Below are positions 38,372 to 47,071 of a stretch of 64,000 nucleotides of DNA, in pieces. Location: positions 5,940,001 to 6,004,000 of the forward strand of contig NZ_JAFBCK010000001.1 of NCBI RefSeq assembly GCF_016907695.1, in the 5' to 3' direction. The position numbers and the translations under genes are program-made. The DNA comes from Actinokineospora baliensis (GTDB taxonomy: Bacteria; Actinomycetota; Actinomycetes; Mycobacteriales; Pseudonocardiaceae). The notes below the pieces were generated by a model. That model saw only the letters and a list, made by a program, of their open reading frames with translations, was not told the DNA's origin and did not search any database. Numbering within the stretch: position 1 is the first letter of the stretch; each line of letters opens with the position of its first letter.

Positions 38372-39286
38372 GTGACCGACCCGGACCACCCGAACATGGC
38401 TGCCGACCGCGAGCCCTCGGCTCGGCAGGAGCTCGTCGACCCCGTCTTGGTGGCGGCGTTCGAGGGCTGGAACGACGCGGGCGACGCGGCGAGCACCGCG
38501 ATCGAGCACCTGCAGCTGACCTGGGACGCCAGCCCGCTGCTGGAGATCGATCCGGACGACTACTACGACTTCCAGGTGACCAGACCGACCGTGCGCATGG
38601 TGGACGGTGTCACCAGGAGGGTCGAGTGGCCGACCACGCGGCTGTACCTGTGCAGGCCGCCCGGGTCCAACCGGGACGTCGTGCTGGTGCACGGCATCGA
38701 GCCCAACATGCGGTGGCGCAAGTTCTGCGCGGAGCTGCTCGGGCACATCGAGGAGCTCAACATCACCACCGTGGTGACGCTGGGCGCGCTGCTGGCCGAC
38801 ACCCCGCACACCCGCCCGGTCCCGGTGACCGGCACCGCCTACGACGCGACCTCGGCGGCCCGTTTCGGCCTGGAGCGCTCCCGCTACGAGGGGCCGACGG
38901 GCATCGTCGGGGTGCTGCAGGACGCCTGCGTGCGCGCCGGGGTGCCCGCGATCTCGATCTGGGCCGCGGTGCCGCACTACGTGTCGCAGCCGCCCTCGCC
39001 GAAGGCGACGCTGGCGCTGCTGCACCGGGTGGAGGAGGTGCTGGACGTGGAGGTGCCGCTGGGCACCCTGCCCGACCAGGCCGAGGAGTGGCAGCAGACG
39101 GTCAGCGAGATGGCCGAGGAGGACGAGGACGTGCGCAACTACGTGCGCGCCCTCGAGGAGCGCGGCGACGCGGAGGACACGCTCAACGAGACCAGCGGTG
39201 ACGTGATCGCCGCGGAGTTCGAGCGGTACCTGCGCAGGCGCCGACCCGGCCGCGGCGGTTCCGGGCCCGGCCCCACCGGCGTGTGA
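38372..39286 (+). CDS. PAC2 family protein
   Basis: 304 residues. The PAC2 fold (proteasome assembly chaperone 2-like) runs from about 20 to 290. Visible motifs are VLVAAFEGWNDAGDAASTAI, the LVHGIEPNMRWRKFC segment, VVTLGALLADTPHTRPVPV, and AISIWAAVPHYVSQPPSPK. C-terminal acidic helices and an Arg/Gly tail follow. Actinobacterial homologues are widespread; their link to bacterial proteasome assembly is suggestive but not shown. The following MFS gene starts within its stop codon (GTGTGA), implying co-expression. Confidence 0.92.
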   Translation: MTDPDHPNMAADREPSARQELVDPVLVAAFEGWNDAGDAASTAIEHLQLTWDASPLLEIDPDDYYDFQVTRPTVRMVDGVTRRVEWPTTRLYLCRPPGSNRDVVLVHGIEPNMRWRKFCAELLGHIEELNITTVVTLGALLADTPHTRPVPVTGTAYDATSAARFGLERSRYEGPTGIVGVLQDACVRAGVPAISIWAAVPHYVSQPPSPKATLALLHRVEEVLDVEVPLGTLPDQAEEWQQTVSEMAEEDEDVRNYVRALEERGDAEDTLNETSGDVIAAEFERYLRRRRPGRGGSGPGPTGV

Positions 39287-40404
39287 ACCGCGGCGCGACC
39301 GTCGTCGCGCTGTACGCGGGCGGGTTCCTGGGCCCGTTCGCCGGGGGCGTCGTCACCTCGATGCTGCCGGAGCTGGGTGCGGACTTCGGCGTGTCCACGC
39401 AGGTCGCGTCGTACTCGCTGACGGCCTACCTGGTGCCGTTCGCGGCGCTGATGCTGTTCTCCGGCACCTTGGGGGCGCGTTGGGGTGCCGCGCGCAGCGT
39501 GCGGGTCGCCTACCTGGTGTACGTGGCGTCGTCGGTGCTGTGCGTGCTGGCTTCGACGTACCCGGTCTTCCTGGCCGCGCGGGCGGTGCAGGGTGGGGCG
39601 AACGCGTTCACCACTCCCCTGCTGCTGGCCGCGATCGCGACGGTGACGCCGCCGGAGCGGCTGGGGCGTTCGCTCGGCCTGTTCGCGTCGCTGCAGGCCG
39701 CGGGGCAGACGAGCGCGCCGCTGCTCGGCGGGTTGGCGGCGGAGGTGAACTGGCGGCTGGCGTTCCTCGGGGTGGCCGCGGTGGCGGGGGTGCTGGCGTT
39801 CGCGGGGCTGCCGGAGCGGATGCGCGAGCGGCAGCGGACACACGCGACACTGCGATCGGCCTGGCGGCCTTCGGTGCTCAAGGCGGGGTGGCTCGCCCTG
39901 GCCGGTTGGGCATGTTTGGGCGGTATGTCGGTGTTGCTCGCGGTGCGCGCCGAGGACGCGTTCGGGTTGAGCGCGGCGGAGCGGGGCTTGGTGCTGACCG
40001 GTTTCGGCGTGGTCGGGCTGCTCTCGGCGCGGCCGGTGGGGCGGGCGATCGACCGGATCGGGGCGCGGCGGGCGGTGCTGATCGGGTCGGTCGCGGGCGC
40101 GGTACCGGTGGCGCTGGTGGGGACCTTGACCTGGTTGCCCGCGGTGGTGGTGCTGTGGGCCTCGACCGGGGTGGCGGCGCAGTTGGTGCTGACCGGGGTC
40201 AACGCGCTGGTGTTGGGAGGGGACGGTCCCAACCGGGCGGGCGCGGTGTCGGTCGTGCAGTCGTTGCGGTTCACCGGGGCCGCGGTGTCCCCTTTGGCCT
40301 TCACCCCGCTGTACCAGGTGACGCCGTGGCTGGGGTTCGTCGTGCCCGCGGTCCTGGTGACCGTGTCGGCGGTACTGCTGCTCGGCCGCCGCGAGGTCCC
40401 CTGA
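39283..40404 (+). CDS. MFS transporter
   Basis: 373 residues with 10-12 predicted membrane segments. The motif-A-like loop is GTLGARWGAARSVRVAYL and the second-half loop is GRAIDRIGARRAVLIG. PPERLGRSLGLFASLQAAGQ matches the DHA1 multidrug-efflux group. The substrate is unknown. The GTG start overlaps the PAC2 stop by 4 bp. The coding end, including the stop, forms the left arm of a terminator hairpin. Confidence 0.88.
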   Translation: MNRGATVVALYAGGFLGPFAGGVVTSMLPELGADFGVSTQVASYSLTAYLVPFAALMLFSGTLGARWGAARSVRVAYLVYVASSVLCVLASTYPVFLAARAVQGGANAFTTPLLLAAIATVTPPERLGRSLGLFASLQAAGQTSAPLLGGLAAEVNWRLAFLGVAAVAGVLAFAGLPERMRERQRTHATLRSAWRPSVLKAGWLALAGWACLGGMSVLLAVRAEDAFGLSAAERGLVLTGFGVVGLLSARPVGRAIDRIGARRAVLIGSVAGAVPVALVGTLTWLPAVVVLWASTGVAAQLVLTGVNALVLGGDGPNRAGAVSVVQSLRFTGAAVSPLAFTPLYQVTPWLGFVVPAVLVTVSAVLLLGRREVP

Positions 40405-40430
40405 CGCGCCCGCGAGCGGTCAGGGGACCT
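40394..40430. terminator. Bidirectional terminator between MFS and mshC
   Basis: Perfect 12-bp stem AGGTCCCCTGAC (40394-40405, containing the MFS stop TGA) with GTCAGGGGACCT (40419-40430). The loop is 13 bases and C/G-rich. It lies between the convergent MFS and mshC genes and can serve both. Confidence 0.78.
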
Positions 40431-40435
40431 GGTCG

Positions 40436-41662
40436 CTACAGCTCGACGCCGAGCAGCGCGTCCACCGCGGCCTTGACCGCACCCGGTGCCGTCGGGTCCG
40501 CGCCGCCCTGGCCTGCCCACGCGTCGATCGCGGCGAGGGCGTTGGGGGTGTCCAGGTCGTTGGCCAGGTGGTCGCGCAGCCGGGCGATGACGTCCTGCGC
40601 CGGGGCGCCCGCCTCGGCGCTCACCGCGCCCCGCCAGCGCGCCAGCCGAGCCTGCCCCTCCGCGAGCACGTCGCCGGTCCAGGACCGGTCCGAGCGGTAG
40701 TGGCCCGACAGCAGCCCGAGCCGGATCGCCATGGGGTCGACCTTGTCGGCGCGCAGCCGGGACACGAAGACGAGGTTGCCGCGCGACTTGGACATCTTCT
40801 CGCCGTCGAGGGCGATCATCCCGGCGTGCGTGTAGTGCCGGGCGAACGGGTGCTGCCCGGTCAGCGCCTCGGCGTGCGCGGCGCTGTACTCGTGGTGCGG
40901 GAAGATCAGGTCCGACCCGCCGCCCTGCACGTCGATGCCGATCCCGAGCCGGTTGAGGGCGATGACGCTGCACTCGATGTGCCAGCCGGGGCGGCCGGGG
41001 CCGAGGTCGCTGTCCCAACTGGGCTCGCCGGGGCGGGCGGCGCGCCACAGCAGCGCATCGAGCGGGTGCCGCTTGCCCGCGCGGTCGGGGTCGCCGCCGC
41101 GTTCGGCGAAGAACCGGTTCATCGTCGGCTCGTCGTAGTTGGACTCGCCGCCGAAGCGGCCCGTGGCGGTGTGGTCGAAGTAGACGTCCGGGAACTCGGG
41201 GTCCTCGACCCGGTAGGCGGACCCGTCGGCGAGCAGCTTGCCGACCGAGGTGACGATCTCCGGGATGGACTCCACGGCGCCGATGTACTCGCGCGGCGGC
41301 AGCACCCGCAGCGCGACCATGTCCTCGCGGAAGAGCGCGGTCTCGCGCATGCCGAGGACCACCCAGTCGTCCTGGTCGCGCTCGGCGCGCTCGAGCAGCG
41401 GGTCGTCGATGTCGGTGACGTTCTGCACGTAGTGCACCTCGTGGCCGTTGTCGAGCCACTGCCGGTGCACCAGGTCGAAGGCCAGGTAGGTGGCCGCGTG
41501 CCCGAGGTGCGTCGCGTCGTAGGGGGTGATCCCGCAGACGTACATCGTCGCGGTCGGCCCGGGGGCGGTGGGTCGGACCTGTCCGGCGGCGGTGTCGAAC
41601 AGCCGAAGCGGCCGAGGCGTGCCAGCGACCCGCGGCACCGGGTGGGATTGCCAAGTCTGCAT
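40436..41662 (-). CDS. mshC: Cysteine:GlcN-Ins ligase MshC (mycothiol synthesis)
   Basis: 408 residues from the ATG at 41662. Class I cysteinyl-tRNA-synthetase fold without the tRNA-binding C-terminal domain. Signatures are [17 protein letters not shown] (HxGH and zinc Cys), HIECSVIAL (zinc Cys), [14 protein letters not shown] and the KMSKSRGN loop. It uses ATP to join cysteine to 1-D-myo-inosityl 2-amino-2-deoxy-alpha-D-glucopyranoside. This is the third enzyme step to mycothiol, the main actinobacterial thiol. The Mtb gene is Rv2130c, in the same neighbourhood. Confidence 0.97.
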   Translation of the reverse strand: MQTWQSHPVPRVAGTPRPLRLFDTAAGQVRPTAPGPTATMYVCGITPYDATHLGHAATYLAFDLVHRQWLDNGHEVHYVQNVTDIDDPLLERAERDQDDWVVLGMRETALFREDMVALRVLPPREYIGAVESIPEIVTSVGKLLADGSAYRVEDPEFPDVYFDHTATGRFGGESNYDEPTMNRFFAERGGDPDRAGKRHPLDALLWRAARPGEPSWDSDLGPGRPGWHIECSVIALNRLGIGIDVQGGGSDLIFPHHEYSAAHAEALTGQHPFARHYTHAGMIALDGEKMSKSRGNLVFVSRLRADKVDPMAIRLGLLSGHYRSDRSWTGDVLAEGQARLARWRGAVSAEAGAPAQDVIARLRDHLANDLDTPNALAAIDAWAGQGGADPTAPGAVKAAVDALLGVEL

Positions 41663-41819
41663 GCTCCGACAGTAAACGCCCGGCGGGCCCCGGCAGGTGT
41701 GTGCCACGGGGTGGACGGTCGGTGGCCCGGCCCACCCTGCGCCATTGGTGTGACCCCCGTTACACCCGACCGGTGTGGGCGATCACCCTGGAAGGGGGCA
41801 CGCGGCGGAAGGGGCGGAC

Positions 41820-43007
41820 ATGACCAATCCCGAGGAGACCAATTCCGAGGAGACGACCGGGCGGTTCCTGGTCCTGCTGGAGGACGGCGCGATCGAGGCG
41901 GGCACCCGGGCGCTGAACCAGATCGCGGGGGTGCGCACGGTCAGCACGGCCGAGGCGGCGGGCGCGGAGTTCCCCGGACCGGACGGGCTGGTGTTCGACC
42001 GGCTGGGGGTCGCGGTGATCGACGCCGACCCCGACCAGCTGACCGCGCTGGGCCTGGCGGTGGACCAGCCGGGCCCGATCGCGGCGCTGGAGCCGGAGCG
42101 GCGGGTGTACGCGATCGCCGCGCCCGCCGAGGAGGCGCCGCCCGCGGTCCAGGTGGACGAGTCGGTGTTCACCTGGGGGCTGCAGGCGGTCGGCGCGCAC
42201 AAGAGCGCGGCGACCGGCAAGGGCGTGCGGCTCGCGGTGCTCGACACCGGGTTCGACGTCGAGCACCCGGAGTTCGCCGGGCGGGCGGTGACCACGGCGT
42301 CGTTCATCAACGGTGAGACGGTCGCCGACGGACACGGGCACGGCACGCACTGCATCGGTACCGCGGTCGGTCCGCGGACGCCGGGCGGCGGCGCGGGCTA
42401 CGGGGTCGCCTACGAGGCGGACATCTTCGCGGGCAAGGTCCTGAGCAACGCCGGGTCCGGGTCCGACGGCGGCATCCTGGCGGGCATCGCGTGGGCGGTG
42501 TCGAACAACTGCCAGGTGGTGTCGATGTCGCTGGGCGCGGCGGTGCGGCCGGGGACCCCGTACTCGCAGACCTACGAGAAGGTGGCGAGCCGGGCGCTGG
42601 CGCAGGGCACGCTGATCGTGGCCGCGGCGGGCAACGAGTCGCGGCGGCAGGACGGCAAGATCAACCCGGTCGGGCACCCGGCGAACTGCCCGTCGGTGCT
42701 GGCCGTCGGCGCGATCGACGTGGCGACCGCGCTGGCCTGGTTCTCCTGCGGCACGGTCGACCTGGTCGGCGCGGTGGACGTGGTGGCGCCCGGGGTGGAC
42801 GTGTACTCGTCGTGGCCCAGGCCGAAGAACCACAACCGGATCAGCGGGACCAGCATGGCGACCCCGCACGTGGCCGGGATCGCGGCGCTGATCTCGCAGG
42901 CGACCGGGGCCACCGGCTGGGAGCTGTGGGCGCGCCTGCACCAGTCCGGGCGCAGGCTGCCGCTACCCTCGGTCGACGTGGGTGCTGGTCTGGTGCAGGC
43001 TCCGTGA
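41820..43007 (+). CDS. Subtilisin-like serine protease (S8), no signal peptide
   Basis: 395 residues from the ATG at 41820 (AAGGGG upstream). Residues 1-110 are a prodomain-like region (GRFLVLLEDGAIEAGTRALN). The S8 catalytic domain has Asp142 (AVLDTGFD), His174 (GHGHGTHC), oxyanion Asn272 (AAAGNES) and Ser345 (SGTSMATPH). No signal peptide or membrane helix is seen, so it looks intracellular or leaderless. A small partner gene starts inside its stop codon (GTGA). Substrate unknown. Confidence 0.92.
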   Translation: MTNPEETNSEETTGRFLVLLEDGAIEAGTRALNQIAGVRTVSTAEAAGAEFPGPDGLVFDRLGVAVIDADPDQLTALGLAVDQPGPIAALEPERRVYAIAAPAEEAPPAVQVDESVFTWGLQAVGAHKSAATGKGVRLAVLDTGFDVEHPEFAGRAVTTASFINGETVADGHGHGTHCIGTAVGPRTPGGGAGYGVAYEADIFAGKVLSNAGSGSDGGILAGIAWAVSNNCQVVSMSLGAAVRPGTPYSQTYEKVASRALAQGTLIVAAAGNESRRQDGKINPVGHPANCPSVLAVGAIDVATALAWFSCGTVDLVGAVDVVAPGVDVYSSWPRPKNHNRISGTSMATPHVAGIAALISQATGATGWELWARLHQSGRRLPLPSVDVGAGLVQAP

Positions 43008-43243
43008 GCGTTCCGGTCCTCGTGACCGTCGACGACGACGCGCTCGGCGCGCTCGCGGCGGTGGTGGCGGCTTTGAAGTCCGCCGGGATGCGGGTCGACC
43101 GCGTCCTGCCGGAGATCGCCACCATCACCGGGGCGGCCGAGCCCGCCGTCTTCGCCGCGTTGCGCGCGGTGTCCGGTGTGGACGGTGTGGAGCGCGCGGG
43201 GCCGGGGTTCACCATCCCGCACCCGGGCAAGGGCGTGCAGTAG
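43004..43243 (+). CDS. Small I9-like partner of the S8 protease
   Basis: 79 residues. Short alternating beta-alpha pattern: SVPVLVTVDDDALGALAAVV, SAGMRVDRVLPEIATITGAA, and VDGVERAGPGFTIPHPG. The GV-x-x-V strand and length resemble stand-alone propeptide/I9-inhibitor-like proteins. Similar small proteins next to S8 genes in actinomycetes are often mislabelled as aldolases. The GTG overlaps the protease stop by 4 bp. Likely role is folding aid or inhibitor of the upstream protease, which is inference from context and pattern. Confidence 0.75.
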   Translation: MSVPVLVTVDDDALGALAAVVAALKSAGMRVDRVLPEIATITGAAEPAVFAALRAVSGVDGVERAGPGFTIPHPGKGVQ

Positions 43244-43249
43244 GTCGGG

Positions 43250-44356
43250 TCAGCGGCCCGCGCTGACGGCGTCGGCGAGGGCCGCGAACCCCGCTTCGGT
43301 CACCGTGATCGTCGCGCCGAGGCGGAGGTAGCCCCGACCGCCGTAGTAGTGCACCGCGGTTTCGATGCGGTGTTGGGTGCTGAGTTCGTCGTAGTAGCGA
43401 TAGGCGTCTTCCGCGCTGGTGACCAGCCCAGGTGGCAGTGCGACCAAGCGCATCAGGGGTGCGTGGTGCGGGCTCGCTTGACCGTCCGCACCGACGGCGT
43501 CCGCGACGATCCGGACGCCTTTGTCCAGAAGCCGCGCGCTGGCCGCCACCGCGTCCCAGCCGCCGATCTCGTGCCAGAACGCCAGTCCGTCCGGCAGCGC
43601 CATCCAGGCCGTGTAGTCGGCGGTTCCCGCGTGGTCGAACCAGTCGGGGAAGCGCAGCGGGTGGTTGAAGGAGGGCACCAGCGGTCGGATCCGGTCGCGC
43701 CACGGTTCGGCGATGTGCAGGCCCGCGGTCGCCCTGGGCACGTAGGCCCACTTGTGGAAGTTGCCGACCCAGAAGTCCGCGCCGGTGTCGGCGGGGCGCT
43801 GGTCGAGGTGCCCGGGCACGTGCGCGGCGTCGACGAACACCGGCACGCCGTGTTCGTGGGCGAGGGCGACGACCCGCTCGACCGGGAGCACGAGCGCGGT
43901 GATCGAGGTGATGGCGTCGACGACGACCAGGCGGGTGGTCGGCCGCAGCCCCTCGGCGAACGCGGCCACGACCTCGTCGGCGGTGGCGTCGACCGGGAAC
44001 GACACCTGGCGGACGCGCGCGCGGTCCTGGCAGGCGATCAGCACGGCCTGGTAGCCGTGGTCGGACACCAGGATCTCGTCGCCGTCGGCGAACGGGATCG
44101 AGGCCAGCGCGGTCGCCACCGCCTCGGTGACGTTGCGCACCAGGACCAGGCCGTCGGACCCGAGGAACTCCGCACCCGCGGCCCGCGCCCGCGCGACGAG
44201 CGGGATCGCCTCGACGCGGTGGAAGCGCATCGGGTTGGTCTCGGCGCGCTGGGCGAACCCGGCCCGCGCCTGGCGTACCGCGCGGGGAACCACGCCGACG
44301 CTGCCGGGGTTGAGGTGGTGGACGGCGGGATCGAGGTCGAAGCGCGCGTCGGTCAC
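43250..44356 (-). CDS. Class V PLP-dependent aminotransferase (IPN epimerase-like)
   Basis: 368 residues from the GTG at 44356. Fold-type I PLP enzyme: LNPGSVGVVPRAVRQARAGF at the N-terminus, VRNVTEAVATAL, VDAITSITALVLPVERVV, FVDAAHVPGH, and FWVGNFHKWAYVPRATAGL with the Schiff-base Lys in NFHKW. Closest visible resemblance is to isopenicillin-N-epimerase-like and cysteine desulfurase-like proteins; the reaction is unknown. No beta-lactam genes are nearby. It is 19 bp downstream of the voltage-sensor gene and likely in the same operon. Confidence 0.88.
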   Translation of the reverse strand: MTDARFDLDPAVHHLNPGSVGVVPRAVRQARAGFAQRAETNPMRFHRVEAIPLVARARAAGAEFLGSDGLVLVRNVTEAVATALASIPFADGDEILVSDHGYQAVLIACQDRARVRQVSFPVDATADEVVAAFAEGLRPTTRLVVVDAITSITALVLPVERVVALAHEHGVPVFVDAAHVPGHLDQRPADTGADFWVGNFHKWAYVPRATAGLHIAEPWRDRIRPLVPSFNHPLRFPDWFDHAGTADYTAWMALPDGLAFWHEIGGWDAVAASARLLDKGVRIVADAVGADGQASPHHAPLMRLVALPPGLVTSAEDAYRYYDELSTQHRIETAVHYYGGRGYLRLGATITVTEAGFAALADAVSAGR

Positions 44357-44375
44357 CCGGCCATCATGGCAGCGA

Positions 44376-45146
44376 TCACCGGTCGGGCGGGTCGGGCTCC
44401 GGCAGGTTCTTGTGCGCGTCGGCGCGCACCGCGGCCCGGATCTGCTCGATGTTCTCCCGCAGCAGGTCCGAGATGAGCTCGTCGGTGCGCGGGTCGGCCA
44501 GCATCTCCAGGACCACGCGCACGGTGGCGTCGGTGACGGTGCCGACGACCTCGTCGTGGAACGGCATCCGCCGGAACAGGCCAGCCTGCGGGTCCTGCCG
44601 GATCTTCTCCAGCACCATCGCGCGGATCTCGGCGCGGTTCTCCTCCAGCGCGCTGGCCAGGTTGCGCGCGTAGTGCCCGGTCCGCAGAACGGACACAACC
44701 TCCTCCAGCACCGCCACCGTCAGCGGCTTCTTCACCACGTCGATCAGGACGCCGCCGAAGCGCGCCATCGCCCGGTGCGCCAACTCCTCGCCGACCGACC
44801 GGTCGACCGGTCGCCGCAGCCGGGTCAACTGGACGCCGATGCGCACCACGCGCAACAACCGGAAAGCCCGGAACCACAGGCTGGCGACCGGCACCATGCC
44901 GACCAGGTCGTACCAGTTGACCAGCACGAACCGGCGGGTGAAGCCCGCCGACCACCAGCGCGCGAGGAACTCGACGGCGAACACCGCGCACAGGCCGCGG
45001 TCGACCCAGGTGATCAGCCGGGCCCGGTCGGCTGGTGGGTGCCAGAACTTGAGGTAGACCAGCAGGCCCACCGCGAACAGGGCCAACAGGAGCATCACCC
45101 AGTCGTCCAGCGAGACGCGGTGCTTGCGCGGCGGGCTGATGACCAT
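44376..45146 (-). CDS. Voltage-sensor-like ion transporter protein without pore
   Basis: 256 residues. Four membrane segments: S1 about 14-35 (WVMLLLALFAVGLLVYLKFW), S2 (DRGLCAVFAVEFLARWW), S3 (VNWYDLVGMVPVASLWF), and S4 with regular arginines (FRAFRLLRVVRIGVQLTRLR). No pore helices or selectivity filter follow. The rest is a soluble, mainly helical C-terminal domain (about 130-256). The layout matches voltage-sensing domains used as proton channels or as regulators of attached domains. Function is not established. Upstream of the aminotransferase gene in one operon. Confidence 0.8.
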   Translation of the reverse strand: MVISPPRKHRVSLDDWVMLLLALFAVGLLVYLKFWHPPADRARLITWVDRGLCAVFAVEFLARWWSAGFTRRFVLVNWYDLVGMVPVASLWFRAFRLLRVVRIGVQLTRLRRPVDRSVGEELAHRAMARFGGVLIDVVKKPLTVAVLEEVVSVLRTGHYARNLASALEENRAEIRAMVLEKIRQDPQAGLFRRMPFHDEVVGTVTDATVRVVLEMLADPRTDELISDLLRENIEQIRAAVRADAHKNLPEPDPPDR

Positions 45147-45389
45147 GGTGGAAACCTTTCACGCCGCCCCGCGCGCGGCCACTCGCGGGTGCTTTTCCAC
45201 CCCGCCTTTCAGTGTCCATAAAGGACTCGACTCGTTACTCCCCCACCACAACGGCCGTCGATCGGTTGCCCGGTACCAGCGGTTCGGTCGCCGCGGTGGC
45301 ACCGCCCGGGTAGGATTCGGCCGAACTCCGACTCCCCCTTTGGGCGATGGGCACCCGGTCCCCAGCCCCCGGTTCGAGGACGTGACCGC

Positions 45390-46301
45390 ATGAGCGCACC
45401 GGGTTTCGCCCACGAGGCACTGGTCTACCGCGACGAACCGGGCTACCTGGACGCCGCGGCGGGCTTCGCGCGGGAGGGGCTGCTGGCGGGTGAAGCGGTG
45501 TTCGCGGTGCTGCCGCCGCAGGGCGACAAGCTGCTGCGCGAGGCGCTGGGCGCCCGCGCCGACGAGGTCACCTTCATCGACGCCCGCGAGGTCGGCCGCA
45601 ACCCGGCGCGGCTGATCCCCACCATCCGCGCGCACGTCACCGACCGCCCGGCCCGCGGCGTCGCCGAGTCCGCGTGGACCGGTCGCGCCGAGGCCGAGTA
45701 CGCCGAGGTGATCCTGCACGAGGCGCTGATCAACCTGGCCTTCGAGGAGGCCGCGACGCTGCGGCTGGGCTGCCTGTTCGACGGCACCGCGCTGCCCGCG
45801 GCCGTGCTCGACGCCGTCGCCCACACCCACCCGGTGGTCGTCGACGGCGCCCGCGCGGTGAGCCCGGTGTTCGACCACGGCTACGCCCACCACCACTTCG
45901 CCGCCGACCTGCCCGCGCCCGCCGAGGTGACCGACATGGTCCACTTCTGCCTCGACGACCTGCCCGAACTGCGCGACCTGGTCGGCGTGCGCGCCAAGCA
46001 GTTCGGCATCCCCCGGGCCAGGGCGCTCGACCTCACCCTGGCCACCAACGAGATGGTCACCAACAGCATCTGCCACGGCGGCGAACGCGGCACCCTGCGC
46101 CTGTGGACCGACGCCGACACCCTGGTCTGCGAGATCACCGACAGCGGCCACATCGCCAACCCCCTGGTCGGCAGGATCGCCCCCCTGGCCTCCATCCAGG
46201 GCGGCCGGGGGGTGTGGCTGGCCAACCAGCTGTGCGACCTGGTGACCATCCGCTCCCGCGAAACCCAGGGCACCACCGTCCGCCTCCACGTCCGCCGCTA
46301 G
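45390..46301 (+). CDS. MEDS-HATPase anti-sigma regulatory factor
   Basis: 303 residues. The N-terminal MEDS/DcmR-like sensory domain (about 5-160, GFAHEALVYRDEPGYLDAAA, VTFIDAREVGRNPARLIP) precedes a C-terminal RsbW-type ATPase/kinase domain. The latter has ATNEMVTNSICHGGERGTLR (N-box), CEITDSGHIANPL (G1) and GGRGVWLANQLCDLV (G2). Such proteins phosphorylate anti-anti-sigma factors or bind sigma factors in stress signalling. No partner sigma or anti-sigma gene is adjacent. Divergent from the voltage-sensor gene across a 243-bp gap. Confidence 0.9.
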   Translation: MSAPGFAHEALVYRDEPGYLDAAAGFAREGLLAGEAVFAVLPPQGDKLLREALGARADEVTFIDAREVGRNPARLIPTIRAHVTDRPARGVAESAWTGRAEAEYAEVILHEALINLAFEEAATLRLGCLFDGTALPAAVLDAVAHTHPVVVDGARAVSPVFDHGYAHHHFAADLPAPAEVTDMVHFCLDDLPELRDLVGVRAKQFGIPRARALDLTLATNEMVTNSICHGGERGTLRLWTDADTLVCEITDSGHIANPLVGRIAPLASIQGGRGVWLANQLCDLVTIRSRETQGTTVRLHVRR

Positions 46302-46537
46302 CCCGCTGATGGCCTCGATCGCCCCATGCACGTCAAGCATGGGACCGCTGGTCCGTGGATGCGTGAACGGGACTTCAACGGCAACTTGGTAGCCATCCAA
46401 CTGGGGCCAATCGCTCTGCGGCTTTCGCTGTACTTTCAGCCACTGCGGCCGATGTTTGGCGCGTTTTAGAGCTCGTGAATACCGTAGCTCGAAGGCTGGC
46501 CAATCCGACTGCGCCAGTCACCACGACACTCACCCGG

Positions 46538-47071
46538 TCAGCCAGGCCTAACTCCCTTTAGGTAGAAATCCACTGCACTGGTCACCCGTTCCCACAAGAA
46601 CGATTTTCCCGCCTCCTCTGGCCGCACCAACTCATTCTCCAGCACGGTCACACCCCACTGCTCCAATTTGGCCAAACTCTCCCCAAAGGCCGGATGGGCT
46701 GCCAGGGTTGACTTGACGTAAGGTGCAAGGTAGGTAGGAATCCGGAAGCTGAGAGCTTCGTTGAGCACTCCCAGGGCGAAGTTGTCAGAGATGCCCGCTG
46801 CCCATTTGTTCACCGTGTTAAAGGTTGCAGGACAGACCAGCGCAGCATCAGCTTTCGGGAGTGATCGGGAATCGTCAGGGTGACGTGGTGTGCTCTGTAC
46901 CGGGAAGCCGGTCTGTGCGGCCAAGGCTTGCAGATCGATCCACTCGGCAGCTGTCGGCGTGGGGATCACGCAGACCCGCCAACCGAGAGGCTGAACGAGA
47001 GCAATGAGGCTGCCCAGGTCGCGGATAGGTGGTGCGGCACAGCCGACCAGGTACAGCACCGGATCAGACAT
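46538..47071 (-). CDS. HFCD-family flavoprotein
   Basis: 177 residues. Flavoprotein (homo-oligomeric flavin-containing Cys decarboxylase) fold: VLYLVGCAAPPIRDLGSLIA, a phosphate-loop-like start, the DAALVCPATFNTVNKWAAGI motif with the PATFNT-type FMN-binding signature, and DNFALGVLNEAL. Members use FMN to oxidatively decarboxylate or transform thiols. The ATG at 47071 overlaps the stop of the upstream XRE regulator gene (GTG at 47077 is an alternative), so the two are coupled. Base composition is visibly less GC-rich than the neighbours, suggesting transfer. Confidence 0.88.
   Translation of the reverse strand: MSDPVLYLVGCAAPPIRDLGSLIALVQPLGWRVCVIPTPTAAEWIDLQALAAQTGFPVQSTPRHPDDSRSLPKADAALVCPATFNTVNKWAAGISDNFALGVLNEALSFRIPTYLAPYVKSTLAAHPAFGESLAKLEQWGVTVLENELVRPEEAGKSFLWERVTSAVDFYLKGVRPG

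Noticed and set aside
45147..45389. Stress-sigma promoter (GGGTA-type) before the MEDS-HATPase gene
   Set aside because: A GGGTAG is present at about 45309 but no -35 partner at the right spacing was found.
46302..46537. Short frame or element between the MEDS gene and the flavoprotein gene
   Set aside because: Fragments such as GTGAACGGGACTT recall dispersed repeats, but no complete element or gene could be defined.
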